A stretch of DNA of 64,000 nucleotides from Isoetes taiwanensis (GCA_021234155.1 JAJEKV010000028.1:9252134-9316133); one strand, 5' to 3'. Positions 46,741-57,940 are shown, numbered from the stretch's first letter. Notes: generated by a model from the sequence alone, not told the origin. Numbers and translations: made by a program.

Positions 46741-47326
46741 TGGCTAGAAGGAAGGAGAGAGGAAAAGAAGCGTTTAAAATAACCTTACAGTCCCCTTTTA
46801 AACCCTTTTATTAAAGCTGACGTCAGCATTTTATTTTAAATTTAACATAAAAAAAACATTAAACTTTTAATTCAAAATAAAAGCCTCTTTATTAATTATC
46901 ACAAAAAAAATATGTACAAATGCGGATCCCCGCAAATAGGCTAAGGTTGCTCCCCCAGTATCCCTACGGCGAGGGCTAGATCCTTAGGCATTATGGTGAC
47001 CCTCTTTGCGTGGATAGCGCAAAGGTTGGCGTCACCAAAAAAAGTGCCACCAAGTAGGCTTCAAAGCAGACCTCTTGGGCGCCAAAATTGCAAAGGTCCG
47101 GAAACGGAGATCGGTCTTGAATTGTCATGCGATCTCGTACCCAGCCCTACGAAAAAAGGTAGCTTCCCGATCGGAAGGTCCGTGGACTTCTGAATTTTCT
47201 TGGGATCTCTCCGCAATGCCCGCGATGCGGTGGAACCGGTGAGGCTTCCGCTGTGCCCCGGGCTTGACAGGTGGCCCCGACGGTGTTGGCACCGTCTTAG
47301 CCCCAAAGAACCGGTTCCGGGCGTTG
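46741..47326 (-). other. Spacer between the two extra ORF groups
   Basis: AT-rich at 46800-46920, GC-rich after 47000. Sense-strand frames here are short. Nothing is recognised. Confidence 0.3.
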
Positions 47327-48370
47327 TCAACCCGGCCGCCAAGCCCTCCGGTCGGAGCTGGTCTTCTTCCCAAAAGCCCCGACAGTCCTTAACTTCTCCT
47401 TATATTGACTGCCGGACTTATGGGCGACACCCTTCCTCCGGTGCTTAACGGTCTGATGCGTCGGTTTTGGGTCCGGCCCACTCCCAGATGCACCTCCCTC
47501 TTGCTGGTCCCGCTGGTCTTGCCGGTCCCGCTCATCTTGCTCAATCTTCTCCCGCTCCTCCCGAGCTCTCCTCAGATCTTCTTGGATCTGAGCAAAAAGT
47601 TGGGCTGCGGCACGGCGATTAAGTTCGGCGTGGTACCGGTGTGGCCGCAGACCCATATCTATCTGAATAGTTGTCAGATAGTCTATGCTGATATCGGGGA
47701 TTTCTCCCCATACAAAACTGTTGGAACCCTCATGCCAGCGATATGGGGGAACCTCAATGGCTCTGCCATCAATAACGGCAAAGCCGTCCCCGAGGTACCG
47801 GTACTCCCTACCCCGGGCTGCTGTATCAGCCCGCTCAATCTCTCGGTGGTCGTCCTCCCTGGCCAAACCCCGGATACGGTCGGCCTCCGTCCTGACATCT
47901 TCCTCCTCCGTATGGCCTTCCTGTTCGGGAGGATAAAATTTGATGAGCATCATCACCATATCAGGTTGCTCAACAATGGTATATGGGAGCTGGCGTAGGT
48001 TCAGCCGGATGAGAAATGGCTCTGAGAAGTGATAGATAGGATATGGAATCCTATCGTTGTTCTCAAACCTGTTGACCAGCTCATCCAACAAGATGTCGAC
48101 GAGGGCTGGGTCAGTAGCCATGTGCTCAGCAATCATGGCGTAGATCTCCACGATGCTCATGGTGGATGGATCCGGAGCGCTCTTGGTAATGGCCATCGCG
48201 TGTAGTGAGGCGCTGGCGGCGAAGAGAACGGCAAAGGGGGCGCTAGGATGCACAAGGCACACGGGCGCAGGATCAAGGTCCGGTCTGATGGCGATGGCGG
48301 AGGGCGGCTCAGGCGGTTGGAGGCGCGGAAGCAAAGGCAAATGACAGAAAATGGTTTGCCAAACGGCCAA
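47327..48370 (-). CDS. Chromovirus extra ORF block, proximal 347-codon ORF
   Basis: An uninterrupted sense-strand frame near the 5' LTR. A methionine around residue 58 (MAITKSAPDPSTMSIVEIY) is the likelier start, as the first about 57 residues are low quality. Middle: ALVDILLDELVNRFENNDR, then IYHFSEPFLIRLNLRQLPY. Then come an acidic EEEDVRTEADRIRG segment and a charged, probably coiled-coil run (EDLRRAREEREKIEQDERD), and finally a basic tail (KHRRKGVAHKSG). This layout of globular, coiled-coil and basic parts resembles a nucleic-acid-binding structural protein, but I recognise no family. It being the longest clean frame in an otherwise broken element is notable. Confidence 0.5.
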   Translation of the reverse strand: MAVWQTIFCHLPLLPRLQPPEPPSAIAIRPDLDPAPVCLVHPSAPFAVLFAASASLHAMAITKSAPDPSTMSIVEIYAMIAEHMATDPALVDILLDELVNRFENNDRIPYPIYHFSEPFLIRLNLRQLPYTIVEQPDMVMMLIKFYPPEQEGHTEEEDVRTEADRIRGLAREDDHREIERADTAARGREYRYLGDGFAVIDGRAIEVPPYRWHEGSNSFVWGEIPDISIDYLTTIQIDMGLRPHRYHAELNRRAAAQLFAQIQEDLRRAREEREKIEQDERDRQDQRDQQEGGASGSGPDPKPTHQTVKHRRKGVAHKSGSQYKEKLRTVGAFGKKTSSDRRAWRPG

Positions 48371-48940
48371 TTAACTTTTAGAATTTCAAAATTTTTTCCT
48401 TATTAACTTCAAAATTTTATTATTAAAAAAAATATACGGCGGAAATACGGCACGCCACATACGATTCGGGCGCCGATGGCATTATACGGGTTTTACGCCG
48501 ACGGGTGTCGTCGAATGCAAGCGGCGCTCGAAGTTGACTGGCGGGCCAGCGTTGACTCGAAATCCGACGGGTCAGCCGACAAAGATTTCTCGGGCCTTCT
48601 AGCTTGATCGCGAAAGCGACAAAACCAAGCGGCGCTCGATTGCTTTTGGGGCCGCCCTTGACTATTTTTCGCACCGAGTTGGATGTTTTAGGGTAATTCG
48701 AGCCCAATCCAATGGAGCCATCATCTTTGTCATTTGAGTTACCCATCGGCACCTGCTAGGCCTCCAATCTTGGCCCCTCCACTTCAAAGCTACAATTTCT
48801 TAACTTAACCTAACACCAAGCCAAACAACAAAGAGAACTAACGACACATTGACTTAGCCTCCTCCTAACTACGCGGCTTACGAAGTTAGTGTTTGGCCGC
48901 TGCTATGATTTCGAACAACCGAAATCACGGCTCGATACTT
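48371..48940 (-). other. Chromovirus 5' leader with candidate primer-binding site
   Basis: Just inside the 5' LTR, the minus strand reads aaGTATCGAGCC (48940-48929). This partly resembles the methionine-initiator primer-binding sequence (GGTATCAGAGCC) but is degraded, so the call is tentative. The rest is leader without coding signal. Confidence 0.35.
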
Positions 48941-51900
48941 TGTGACGCCCTTAATATATCGACCCTCGGACGATACATTGGGACTTTCCCTCCCATGGCG
49001 ATCATCTCACCATGAGCAGGGCCCTCCCGTCTATTTCGGGCCATCTATGAAATGAGGCCCAAGAAGGACCTGAAGGGGTCATTCGCCCACGCCTTCAATG
49101 GGACTCCTACGCCGCGGAAGCATGAATACAAGGGTTAGCACACAGCCATCTAATATACATAAATAACCACCACGAAGGGTGGCACATCCATCCAAAATAC
49201 CAACGGCATAGAATATGCATCTAATCCTAAGAAAACACCCAAACCCCAGGTTCTACCCCGGCTCAGACTCCCGTGGGGATCGACTGACGGCTGGGCCTCA
49301 AGAGATCACAGACCGAAGTCTTGGCATGGCGTTATGGCGTAGAACATTGGCTAGGGTTGTCCACTCCATCCGCCCCTCCATTGCACACTTTGCGGATGGG
49401 TCAATTCATGCTATGGCTTTCGCTATAGCCTTCCGGAGACGCAGCACTCGTGGCATCACCCCTCGAGCCTACTCGGGTTCATGACGCCTGGTCCGATGAG
49501 GCAGGTCGGGGAGGCGTCCCCTTCCAGAATCACAGTGGTTCCATGGGTGAGCTAGAGAATACGTGCCGCATCAGCGACCCCCGCATCCGTACCCGACTTA
49601 CTCACCCTAAATCTACTCAAAGTGCATGGTGCTCCATACGGATCACACCACTACACCTGGGGAGTGTCGGACCCATACCCGGCCCTCAACGTGACCTGCC
49701 ATCGCCTAGCCCACCCTTTGTAGGAGTCTCAGAGCCTTGTATGCTCATGCAAGACCCCACCCCTCATGTCACCACGTGTTCTTTGTCCGGTGCTAAGCCG
49801 CACCATAGCATCTAGGGACCCGGTGGGTTCTTGTGCACAGCCGCATCTAATGGGACTTTCTGATGCTATCTAGGAGCATACTACTATACACCTGGTTCAG
49901 AGGCCTCTACCCGTAATCCCCCCGCTTTGAGTCGGATCAAACAAAGAATTAACAATCCATCCTTTCAGAGTAAGAACCCGAATTGAATATAAAGAGAACT
50001 TGTTTGTACAAACAAGGGTTAGTTTCTATGACTGAATTACAAAAAGAACAGAGAAAGACGGACACAACCAAGTGTTAACTAGAATTCACATAGCCACCTA
50101 CCTTGAATTCGGCTGGACTCATTCCCATGGGGCCTCCATCTCTGGCGGTTGAAGATTCATTTGTGGCTTCACAGGAGGGACGGGTATGGTGGTTCTCTGC
50201 AGTGGTTGATGGCTCAGCCCCCGGCCTTCCTTGGTCGATCTTCAGGAGTCAATCCCAGGGATAGGGGTCAAGTTGGCATCCAAACTTGGCAACCCCCATG
50301 CTCCCCAATCGATTGGGGCAGGTGGCGCCTTCCCAATTGGTAATTATCCTAATTTCCTAGGTTACTAGTAATGGTGCCCAGCGTTGCTGGTATAAGTTGG
50401 AAAACCATAATTTATAGCCCAACAATGCTTCCAACCCTACTTATCTTCTAAGAATTTTTCTTCAACTGTTTTTTTAAAGCTAAACAATTAGTATTTCTCA
50501 AAGGATGGAACTAATCAATCTTCATTTGGCATGGCCATTATAGAAAGATTGGTTTATTCATGTTTGGTTATTTAGTGCCCCCTCAATATGAGACAATTTT
50601 AAAGCATAGCACTATTGGTTATTTAGTGCCCCAAGTGGACAAAGTTTGCTACCCTTAATATGAAACAATTTTAGAGCGTAACACTATAATTTTAAACTTG
50701 TGTGTAGATCTTATTAAGGTTTGTGAAGAGGGAAGCATGATTGGAAAAACCGAAGGGGGATTATTCTTTATGAAATCAAAGATCCCATAAACAAATGAAT
50801 TATATGTTTTAATTGGTTTAAAGATGTTTTTTATTCTCTTATTGTCTATTTTCTTATTGTCAAACGCACATCTTTGAAACACCAAGGCAGTTGGTAAGCA
50901 TATACTTTTTTATTTCATTAGATAATTTTTGATGTTATCTCTTTGCCGCTTTAAGCATTATTGATGTTATCTCTTTAAGCATTATTGATGTTATCTCTTT
51001 ACCGCTATTTTTGATATATTTGCGTAAGATTCAAGTGCGGATGCATTTTTCCAAGATCTTATTCACGAACATTTGTCCATATCATCCATAGTAAATGCAT
51101 AACAATTTTAGAGAACCACGTGTCAAAATTATAATACCTCCAAATTGGGTAAATCCACGAACTTAAATGTTGCATTTGTCTCGTCATATATCTAAAGATA
51201 AACTACATTCTCGGATAATAGTAGATGTGCAAGAACCATGAAAAGCATTCACCAAAATGAATGCCTTCCTATGAAGCATGTTACAGCACATTGAGTACAA
51301 TTGCATAAATCATTTGTTGGATAAAGGGGTGTATCTTGAGAAATATAATAGTAGATGTCCGAAGCTATTGAAAAAACAGAACACTTTCGGAACATGATAT
51401 GTTATATTCACGAAAATGAATGAATTTTTATGATAATGGATATGAACAATACATTGTCATACATCCTTTAAGATTTATGATGGCTATATAAAAACCTCAT
51501 AGTAACGTAAAAGATTTTCTTCACATAAAGCTGCACTGTAACATCAAATGATTTTGAAAGATGACAAATGAGGAATCGCACAACCAATCGCTCTAAGTTG
51601 ATGGAGAGGTCTCAAACTTCAATCTGCAATCTACAATGGCAAGGGATACCACGGTCAATGTAAGATTGGATTATCATCGATCATGAACATATGAATCTTC
51701 AAACTGCAAATATTTGGAAAGGAATTCCTTCGACTACTTTTGCAAACTACTTTCTTTTCTGGTCATCTTCCCCACATCATGAGCAACTGGAAATCTTGAG
51801 TGGCGCATGGGCTATAACTCCATGGAGACTCAGGAAGCATAAATAACATCCTAAAGAATTTTGTTCATAATCGTTGAAATTTTCAGCACCATGAGGAAAG

Positions 51901-53517
51901 ATAGAACTGAAGCGGATGTCCGTTGAAGCACGTAAAATCATAAGGTACCACTATTTGCGGATGCAACCAAGAGAAATTTCTAGCAGCCCTCAGAACTTAA
52001 TTAAATGAGAAAAAATATTCCACACCTCTCTTTAAAGCTTGAAGAAGACTCCATAACCAACCTAACAGTTCACATCATGTGTTGAGCAAAGGAATAACTT
52101 ACTACAACAAGCTACGAGGCCATGCCGATCAAGATTGATGGTATCTTACGGAGCTATCGTCTCTAAGCGATGCACGTGGTCTTTTAACAATCGAAGACTT
52201 ATCAAGAAGTTCCCATAAAATTTCAAAGATGGGAAACCCCCGTGGATTTAAATATCTTGCTTCAAAAGATCAAATTCGCCGCGGCATACATACATGGCTA
52301 CATTGCTCCAAATGGGCTGCAGAATGAACTCAAACATGAATCCCTAAGTTTCAAACATGAACCCCAATCTGTCAAGCAGCAAATAATATTCTCGGAAGTC
52401 GCAAGAATTCGACTTGCAAAGCCAAAATCTTATAAATTTCTATCACGAACTCGATTGAGCCATTTGATCTAGCCGGTTTTCAACCTATTCATTACATTTT
52501 GCATTTTTCAAAATCGGTTGGTTCACCGGGGATAATGTATCCCTCGTGTCTCGATTCTCGCAAAGTCTGTAAATGGGCTTTAAAGGCTGCAGGTTTAGCA
52601 TGCGAGGACATTAATGCATTGGGTCTTCACCATATCCGCATTTTTCGATATCCTTGCATACACAAAGATAGTGTTCCTAAATCTGAATGATTTGACTGCT
52701 ATGGCTTAAGAGAGAGAGTGTTGCGAGATCTTTCTAAGATTTCCCCATAGCTCACCATAGGATGCCATAGCCGAGCTCTATAGATTGTAGCTAATATGCT
52801 CGCCTCGACAAAGGTAGGTCGGAGAGAAAGTATGGAGGGAGGCGATATCTTAAAACTGTTTGTACAGCTATGGCCTCCAAAGCTCGAACAAAACTCCAAC
52901 CTGCTCCAACATCCTTAAGCTTAGCCTCCGGCCGAGGCGCAGGCGACAACCACGCACTGAGAGGTAAACACAGGCGAAATTACCAAGAAGAGTGCCGATT
53001 CCCGTTCTCGCTGGTCATTTAGGTCCAATATACTGAATCACGATATGGAAAAAGAACCCACCGGGTGGAGTTTAGCCACTACTCCCTAGGGAAGTAGTAG
53101 CACCGTGTTCCCACCAGTAGTCACCATGGCCGCGATGCTCGAGAGTATGGCCGGAACCAGAGGCCAGATAAAAAGGAACCCAGCTCAACTCCGACGGATA
53201 GGGTTTGTAAATGAAGGAGGACTCAACTCCGACGGATAGGGTTAGGGTTTTTTCTGGAATGATCACGACCGTCTATTCAAAGAGTTAATGTGGGCCGCCC
53301 GATCTAGGGTGCGGTCCATTACACAACATTATAATATAAGATAGGTTATTATTATTAATGTGTTAAATTAGCATAGCTAATTTAATCCTTTGTAAGGTAA
53401 CCCCCTAGGTTGCAATTAAGTTCCCATACCCCCATGGTAGCATACCTTTAGGGAGTGACGTGCTTGTATTTGTACGTGTCCCGTATAGTAGACCGTATGA
53501 ATACGTGGAACGTCACA
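48941..53517 (-). repeat. 5' LTR of the chromovirus, interrupted by Helitron 2
   Basis: LTR parts are 48941-50364 and 53342-53517. Starts TGTGACGCCC and ends ACGTCACA. It differs from the other LTR by many substitutions and small indels. Confidence 0.88.
50365..53341 (-). mobile_element. Helitron 2, non-autonomous, inside the LTR
   Basis: On the minus strand it begins TCTTATATTATAATG after A and ends with a hairpin (CCAGC-AAC-GCTGG) then CCATTACTAG before T. The intact LTR copy at about 38785 shows the unoccupied site, with A and T adjacent and no duplicated bases, which proves the boundaries. The 3-kb interior has no Rep/helicase and no recognisable gene. Near the 5' end (about 53180-53250) the 22-base-scale block ctcaactccgacggatagggtt occurs twice, 38 bases apart. 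Confidence 0.9.
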
Positions 53518-53522
53518 ATTTT

Positions 53523-55269
53523 GGACATATCTGTACCACAGATATTGGCATCATCCTTAATACCAGATTAAGCAGACTTTTTAAGAAAGGTTTAAATCAT
53601 ATCCCCAACAAAATGTTAGAGATTGCTGCTTTCAGAAAAGAACTTGAGACCATCTGTCTCAACCTATTCAATGCTCACAGATTTACATATCCTTTCATTA
53701 CTGAGGACACTATCACTCACATACAAAATAGAGTGGTTAACCGAGCAGTTTCAGAAATTAAGGGAGCATACAAAAAAGATTGCTCAAGAAGTTTTGCACT
53801 AAATGATCAACTAGTGGTTAGAAATCTAGCCTGGCTCACAAAGAACTTCTACATTTCGGGTATTGATAAGGCTACTAACAATCCAGCCTTCATTTGCCCT
53901 ATGTTTGTACTAGATCGTGCTTTAAGAAGACTTAACAGCAAAGATTTCCTCAGAATCGATGATAGCCCAGAGTCTATCAAAGAACAAATCAAGAAGGACA
54001 TGATTAATCTGACCAACAACACACAATTTGACAGTGACAGCCTTTCCATATCTACTTGGTATATACAAATCGCATAAAAAAGATTTTCGCTGGATCACAA
54101 ACGCGCATAGCACAATATATTCTGAGATTTCATCAGTAATTACAGCAATTCTTAACAACATTGTAGAATTGTGGCCGGAGGTCTCCAAGTGGTCTTGTGC
54201 TAGAATATGCATTATTCCTGGAAAGGTGTCACCTAATTGGATCATTGGATCAATTTATGATGTGGTTTTAAACCTCCCAGAGAAAATAAATGAAGTTTTC
54301 ATTGCCGACATCACCAAGTGCTACGAAAATATTCCCCTACTTGGCGACACTGGTATATGCCACATTATGGATAGGATCTTTGAGACAGTCTGGTCCTATA
54401 TGAAAAGCATCAATAAACACTTTACTCTCTGGGTTAAAAAATGCCCAGATAACTCAATCACATGCAGGTGGTTTAAGCAAGCTCTACAAGGCAAATGCTG
54501 GAGTCTGATTCATCCAGAATACTTATCTCAGGTTAACAGATGGCTCCTCAACAACTGTTACATTAACATGGGTATCGGAATGTGGAAGCAAATCTGTGGC
54601 ATACCCATGGGTTTTTCTTGTAGCCCATGCTGGTGCAATCTATATCTAGCATGGTTCGAGATGAATTTTATTAAAAATCTTGCCAAATCTGGCAAATTCA
54701 AGGAAATAGCCTTGTTTAAATACAGCTTTCGCTACATGGATGACCTATTAGCTATCAACTGTCCAAATATTAGAGATTTCCTTAAGGAGGCTTTCATTGA
54801 TGGTGTCAAACAGCTACAAATTTATGATTTGAATACACTTGGTATTAAGGAGGAAACAATATTCAAAGATATTGGGACGTCTGGTCTCAAATTCGGATAC
54901 AAGGCCAACTTTTTAAACCTATGCATAGAGATCATAAGCAAGGAATTGGGTGTCTACAGAACTTATAAGTTTGATAAAAGGGATAACCTCCCTTTTGTTG
55001 CACTCAAATATGTACACGCCAATAGCTGTCGCCCCTTTCATCAGGCCAGCAATGTTATCTTGTCACAAGTAATGCCTTATATGTATATCAACTCTTGTCA
55101 TATATCTGCTACAGAAGACATTATTGGACTCATCAACTGCTTCATCAAGAATGGCTTTGATCGCCTGGGACTAAAAAAGAGAGTGGTGCAATACATTCAA
55201 GAAAATATGTTTCCAGGTCTCAAGTATGACAAAGATCTACTACTACAAGGAATAAAAAATAGAAACTAG
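53523..55269 (+). pseudogene. Penelope-like reverse transcriptase, unit 1, exon 3 remainder
   Basis: Continues exon 3 right of the chromovirus with GHICTTDIGIILNTRLSRLF. A one-base shift at about 54030-54045 separates two long open frames. The second has the RT core: fingers KSHKKDFRWITNA, motif A FIADITKCYENIP (Asp codon at 54307), motif B QICGIPMGFSCSPCWCNLY (about 54595), motif C FRYMDDLLAIN (Asp-Asp at 54739-54744) and motif D/E FGYKANFLNLCIE. This is followed by a thumb-like VYRTYKFDKRDNLPF and a C-terminal ...LINCFIKNGFDRLGLKKRV. The GxxMGxxxSP palm motif with downstream FLxLxI is the Penelope-like/telomerase-side pattern, not LINE or LTR. No GIY-YIG domain follows before the stop at 55269. 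RVT-type domesticated genes are the main alternative, but several copies here favour a mobile element. Confidence 0.75.
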
Positions 55270-55416
55270 AGGTAAAGAAAAAAAATTTCTGTTTGGATAG
55301 TTTATTTTCAGGTTTCTAGCAGTTATTATATAGGGAAAGGGTTGACCTCTGCTGGTAGTAGGGGTCAACCTCCCCTATCTGTCTATGGTCAGCCACACCT
55401 CACGGATGGAGGTAGG
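55270..55416 (+). terminator. Penelope-like unit 1 3' UTR with hairpin
   Basis: A GGGTTGACC ... GGGGTCAACC inverted repeat (about 55337-55370, loop about 14) lies 70 bases after the stop codon. The unit ends where the next unit's T-run starts. A 3' recognition structure is plausible but inferred. Confidence 0.35.
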
Positions 55417-56479
55417 TTTTTTTTAAAATAAATAATGGTATTTATGACACCATAATAAATCAATGACTTACACTTTCCTTTGGAGAGGGCACTAGTGTTT
55501 GGGACACTTTTGCACCTATAGTAGATATGCCTTTTGGTTTTTTTATCTACTCTATAACTTTACTTGAATGAAATAAACTAGAGAATTTATAAAAGGATAT
55601 TTCACTCACCACTACCCCTTGAATCATAATTGGGGTTATGCAGATGGTGTGTCATGCACCTTAAAGACAATACTGAGCCGTCAATATAGACCCTTGTATT
55701 TTTAAGTATATACACCTTTCAGAATTTTCCTTTTAACTCACACTTTTAACTCTAGTATTATTATTTTTATCACAATCGCTCAGCTACGCTAAAACCCTAA
55801 ACCTCCGAAATATGGAAAGCAGATCCGGACTTACAGATTTCTGACCCATTTCTCACTGGCACAAGGATGAATGCGACATGCTAAACAAAGTTTAAAATGA
55901 AACGCACTTATTTGCTGCAAATGCACTTCAAAAGGAATCTTTGAAAGATTCCCTAAAATTCCCTTAAAAAATGCCCTTTTCTTGGTATATTTGTGACAAG
56001 TGTGACAATTTGAATATTTTAGGCACCATTTTTAGAGGGGAATTTGAACTCAGCTTCCATTCAAAATTGTTTGGTACCATTTTTTGGCCTCCTAGTTTGG
56101 TTTGAGAAATAGTAATATTTTTAAGGACAAAACAAAATAGACATTGAAAAAAAACAACAAGCGCTAAGAGTGCCCAAAAACGTATTTAGTTCAAAGTTTA
56201 TGAATTCACTACAAAATTATGAACAAAATTGCAAAAAATGCAACACATTTTGATATTGCCTCAATGAAGCAAATATTGTCACCTTAAAGTATGCCTCACA
56301 CGCGAGTTGAAGTTGAAGATGCTTGCGCTTTGCTTTATACACTTGCTTTTATTTGCTCCTCCAGTTTGCTATAGACTTCTGTATACCGCGATGGCGACGT
56401 ATGTATCCAATCTGGACTTTTTTAAACTTTGTAATTTATTTGTTCTCTGTAGTCCTTAGTTTCTTCCAAATAAATTTCA

Positions 56480-56730
56480 AGATGGTATAAATTTATACCT
56501 CAATAGATAGTAATATGTGGACATAGTATGCTAGAGAGTTTGCACGGTATAAATTTATACCGCAAGAAGACTTGAGCGGTGAGCGGTATAAATTTATACA
56601 GCAAAAGGACTCGAGCGGTATAAATTTATACCACAAGAGGACCCAAGCGGTATAAATTTATACCGCAAGAGGACCCAAGCGGTATAAATTTATACCGCAA
56701 GAGTTTTCTCGGTATAAATTTATACCAAAG
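56480..56730. repeat. Array of a perfect 16-bp palindrome
   Basis: GGTATAAATTTATACC occurs at 56484, 56546, 56585 (last base changed), 56617, 56649, 56681 and 56711. The later copies are spaced exactly 32 or about 30 bases with a 'gcaagaggaccca(a)gc' spacer. Two more (one imperfect) lie at 58099 and 58129, beyond the next repeat region. Each is self-complementary. Confidence 0.9.
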
Positions 56731-56769
56731 ATATATCTACTCTCTACTCTATATATGTTCTTATGTTTG

Positions 56770-57065
56770 TCGCGCTTATCCGACCGTCCGTTCAAGATCC
56801 GACGGCTCACGTGGCTTTGGGACGTATCCTACGGCCCAGATGGCCTGGGAGTTTATATATAATTCGTATAGACGCGATCCTACGGTCCAGGTTGATTTGA
56901 TCTTGATCGTTGGTCCGAGATCCTACGGCTCACGTTTCTTTGGGACACATCCTACAGTATTATATGTAACAGATCCTATGACTTTGGGAATTATATGTAA
57001 CAGATCCTATGGCTCATATTGCGTGAGATCTCGACCCTTGATCGAGTCCAAGATCCTACGGCCCA
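56770..57065. repeat. Dispersed 'agatcctacggctcacg' repeats
   Basis: Five or so variants of 'gatccta(c/t)gg(c/t)(t/c)cacg/a' at roughly 50-60-base spacing. Degenerate tandem organisation, no coding. Confidence 0.55.
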
Positions 57066-57104
57066 AGTTGAATGCTCATCCCTTAGGAAAAGGCTTTTAA
57101 AATT

Positions 57105-57178
57105 TTTATTGTTGTGTTAGGGATTCGAACCCTGGCCATTAACCCCCCAACCCCCCATTCTAACCACTAGACCAAGCA
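57105..57178 (-). repeat. tRNA-derived SINE or tRNA pseudogene
   Basis: On the minus strand, an A-box-like TGGTCTAGTGG (about 57164-57174) is followed about 30 bases later by a B box GGGTTCGAATCCC (57120-57132). The tail is AACACAACAATAAAAATTTT. These are the internal RNA polymerase III promoter elements. A full cloverleaf with acceptor stem is not seen, so a SINE or decayed tRNA is likelier than a working tRNA gene. Confidence 0.6.
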
Positions 57179-57239
57179 TTAATTCTATGAACAATTCATG
57201 TTTCAAATATACTTAACGGTAATGTTCCCATTAAGATAA

Positions 57240-57940
57240 AATAGACTATAACATTCTAGCTAGTTCGAGAAGGTTCTAGAATGTTCTGGAAAGCTCCAGA
57301 AAGTTCTAGAATCTTCTAGAAAGTTCTAGAACATAAGAGAATCTAGGGGGGATCTAAGAAAATTCTTCCAGAAAGTTCCAAATTGTTCTAATAAGTTTTA
57401 GAATGTTCTAGAATGTAGGGGAATCTATGGGAATGTAAGGAAATCTAGGGAAATACTTCCAGAAACTTCTAGAATATATTGAAAGTCTTAGAATGTTCCA
57501 GAAGGTCTTAGAATGTTCTAAAAAGTTATAGAATGTAAAGGAATCCAGAAGAATCTAATAGAATGTAAGAAAATCTTATAAAATGTAAGAGAATCTAGGA
57601 AAATATTTACAAGCCTAAGGGAATCTCTTAAAATCTGAGGGATCTAAAGGAATCTTCATAAAATCTAAGGGAATCTAAGAAAATATTGATGAAATCTTAG
57701 AGTATCTAAGGGAATCTTTATAGAATCTCTTTGAATCTCATGTAATGTAAGGGAACCTAGGGCAATATCATAAAATCTAAATGAATCTAAGAGAATCTAA
57801 GGGGATCTTCATAGAATCTTGGAGAATCTAGGGAAATCTAATAGAATATAGAGGGAATCTTATAAAATTTAGAGAAATGCTCACGAACCCTCTAAGAGAA
57901 CCTTGGTAGAATCTTAGAGAATCTATCAAGAGATTCTTTT
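57240..57940. repeat. Short-period degenerate repeats
   Basis: First (57255-57550) variants of gttctagaa, then (57540-57940) variants of gaatctaagggaatctt, continuing with no sharp border. No ORF. Confidence 0.75.

Larger units (their letters stand above)
37366..53517 (-). mobile_element. Ty3/gypsy chromovirus LTR retrotransposon, degenerate
   Basis: TG...CA ends with a short inverted repeat (TGTGACG/CGTCACA) and the exact 5-bp duplication ATTTT (37361-37365; 53518-53522). LTRs: 37366-38962 (3' LTR, since genes are on the minus strand) and 48941-53517 (5' LTR, enlarged by Helitron 2). A polypurine tract adjoins the 3' LTR. Gene order on the minus strand: extra ORFs (48.4-44.6 kb), gag (43.9-43.2), protease (42.95-42.4), RT/RNase H/integrase (42.3-39.9), chromodomain-like end (about 39.85-39.7). 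RT before integrase is the Ty3/gypsy order. Frameshifts and stops are many, and the LTRs have diverged with many small indels, so it is old. Confidence 0.9.
32807..55416 (+). mobile_element. Penelope-like retroelement, unit 1 (about 6.5 kb without inserts)
   Basis: Bounded on the left by a 15-base T-run (32807-32821) followed by aaataaataatgg. On the right it abuts a second unit that begins with the same arrangement (8-base T-run from 55417). The protein-coding parts are split by introns (33797-35265 and about 36775-37041) and by the chromovirus at 37366-53517. Removing that and one ATTTT copy gives a unit of about 6.45 kb. The order is: 670-base leader, acidic N-terminal exon, unknown central domain, cysteine-containing motif, reverse transcriptase, short 3' UTR. 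No GIY-YIG endonuclease was found. Unit 1 has at least two frameshifts, so it is inactive. Confidence 0.7.

Noticed and set aside
33200-55416. Hammerhead ribozyme in the Penelope-like element
   Set aside because: Some Penelope-like elements carry one, but I could not find the CTGATGA...GAAA core in the leader or 3' UTR by eye.
57105-57178. Functional tRNA gene
   Set aside because: A and B boxes are present, but the acceptor and anticodon stems do not pair convincingly.
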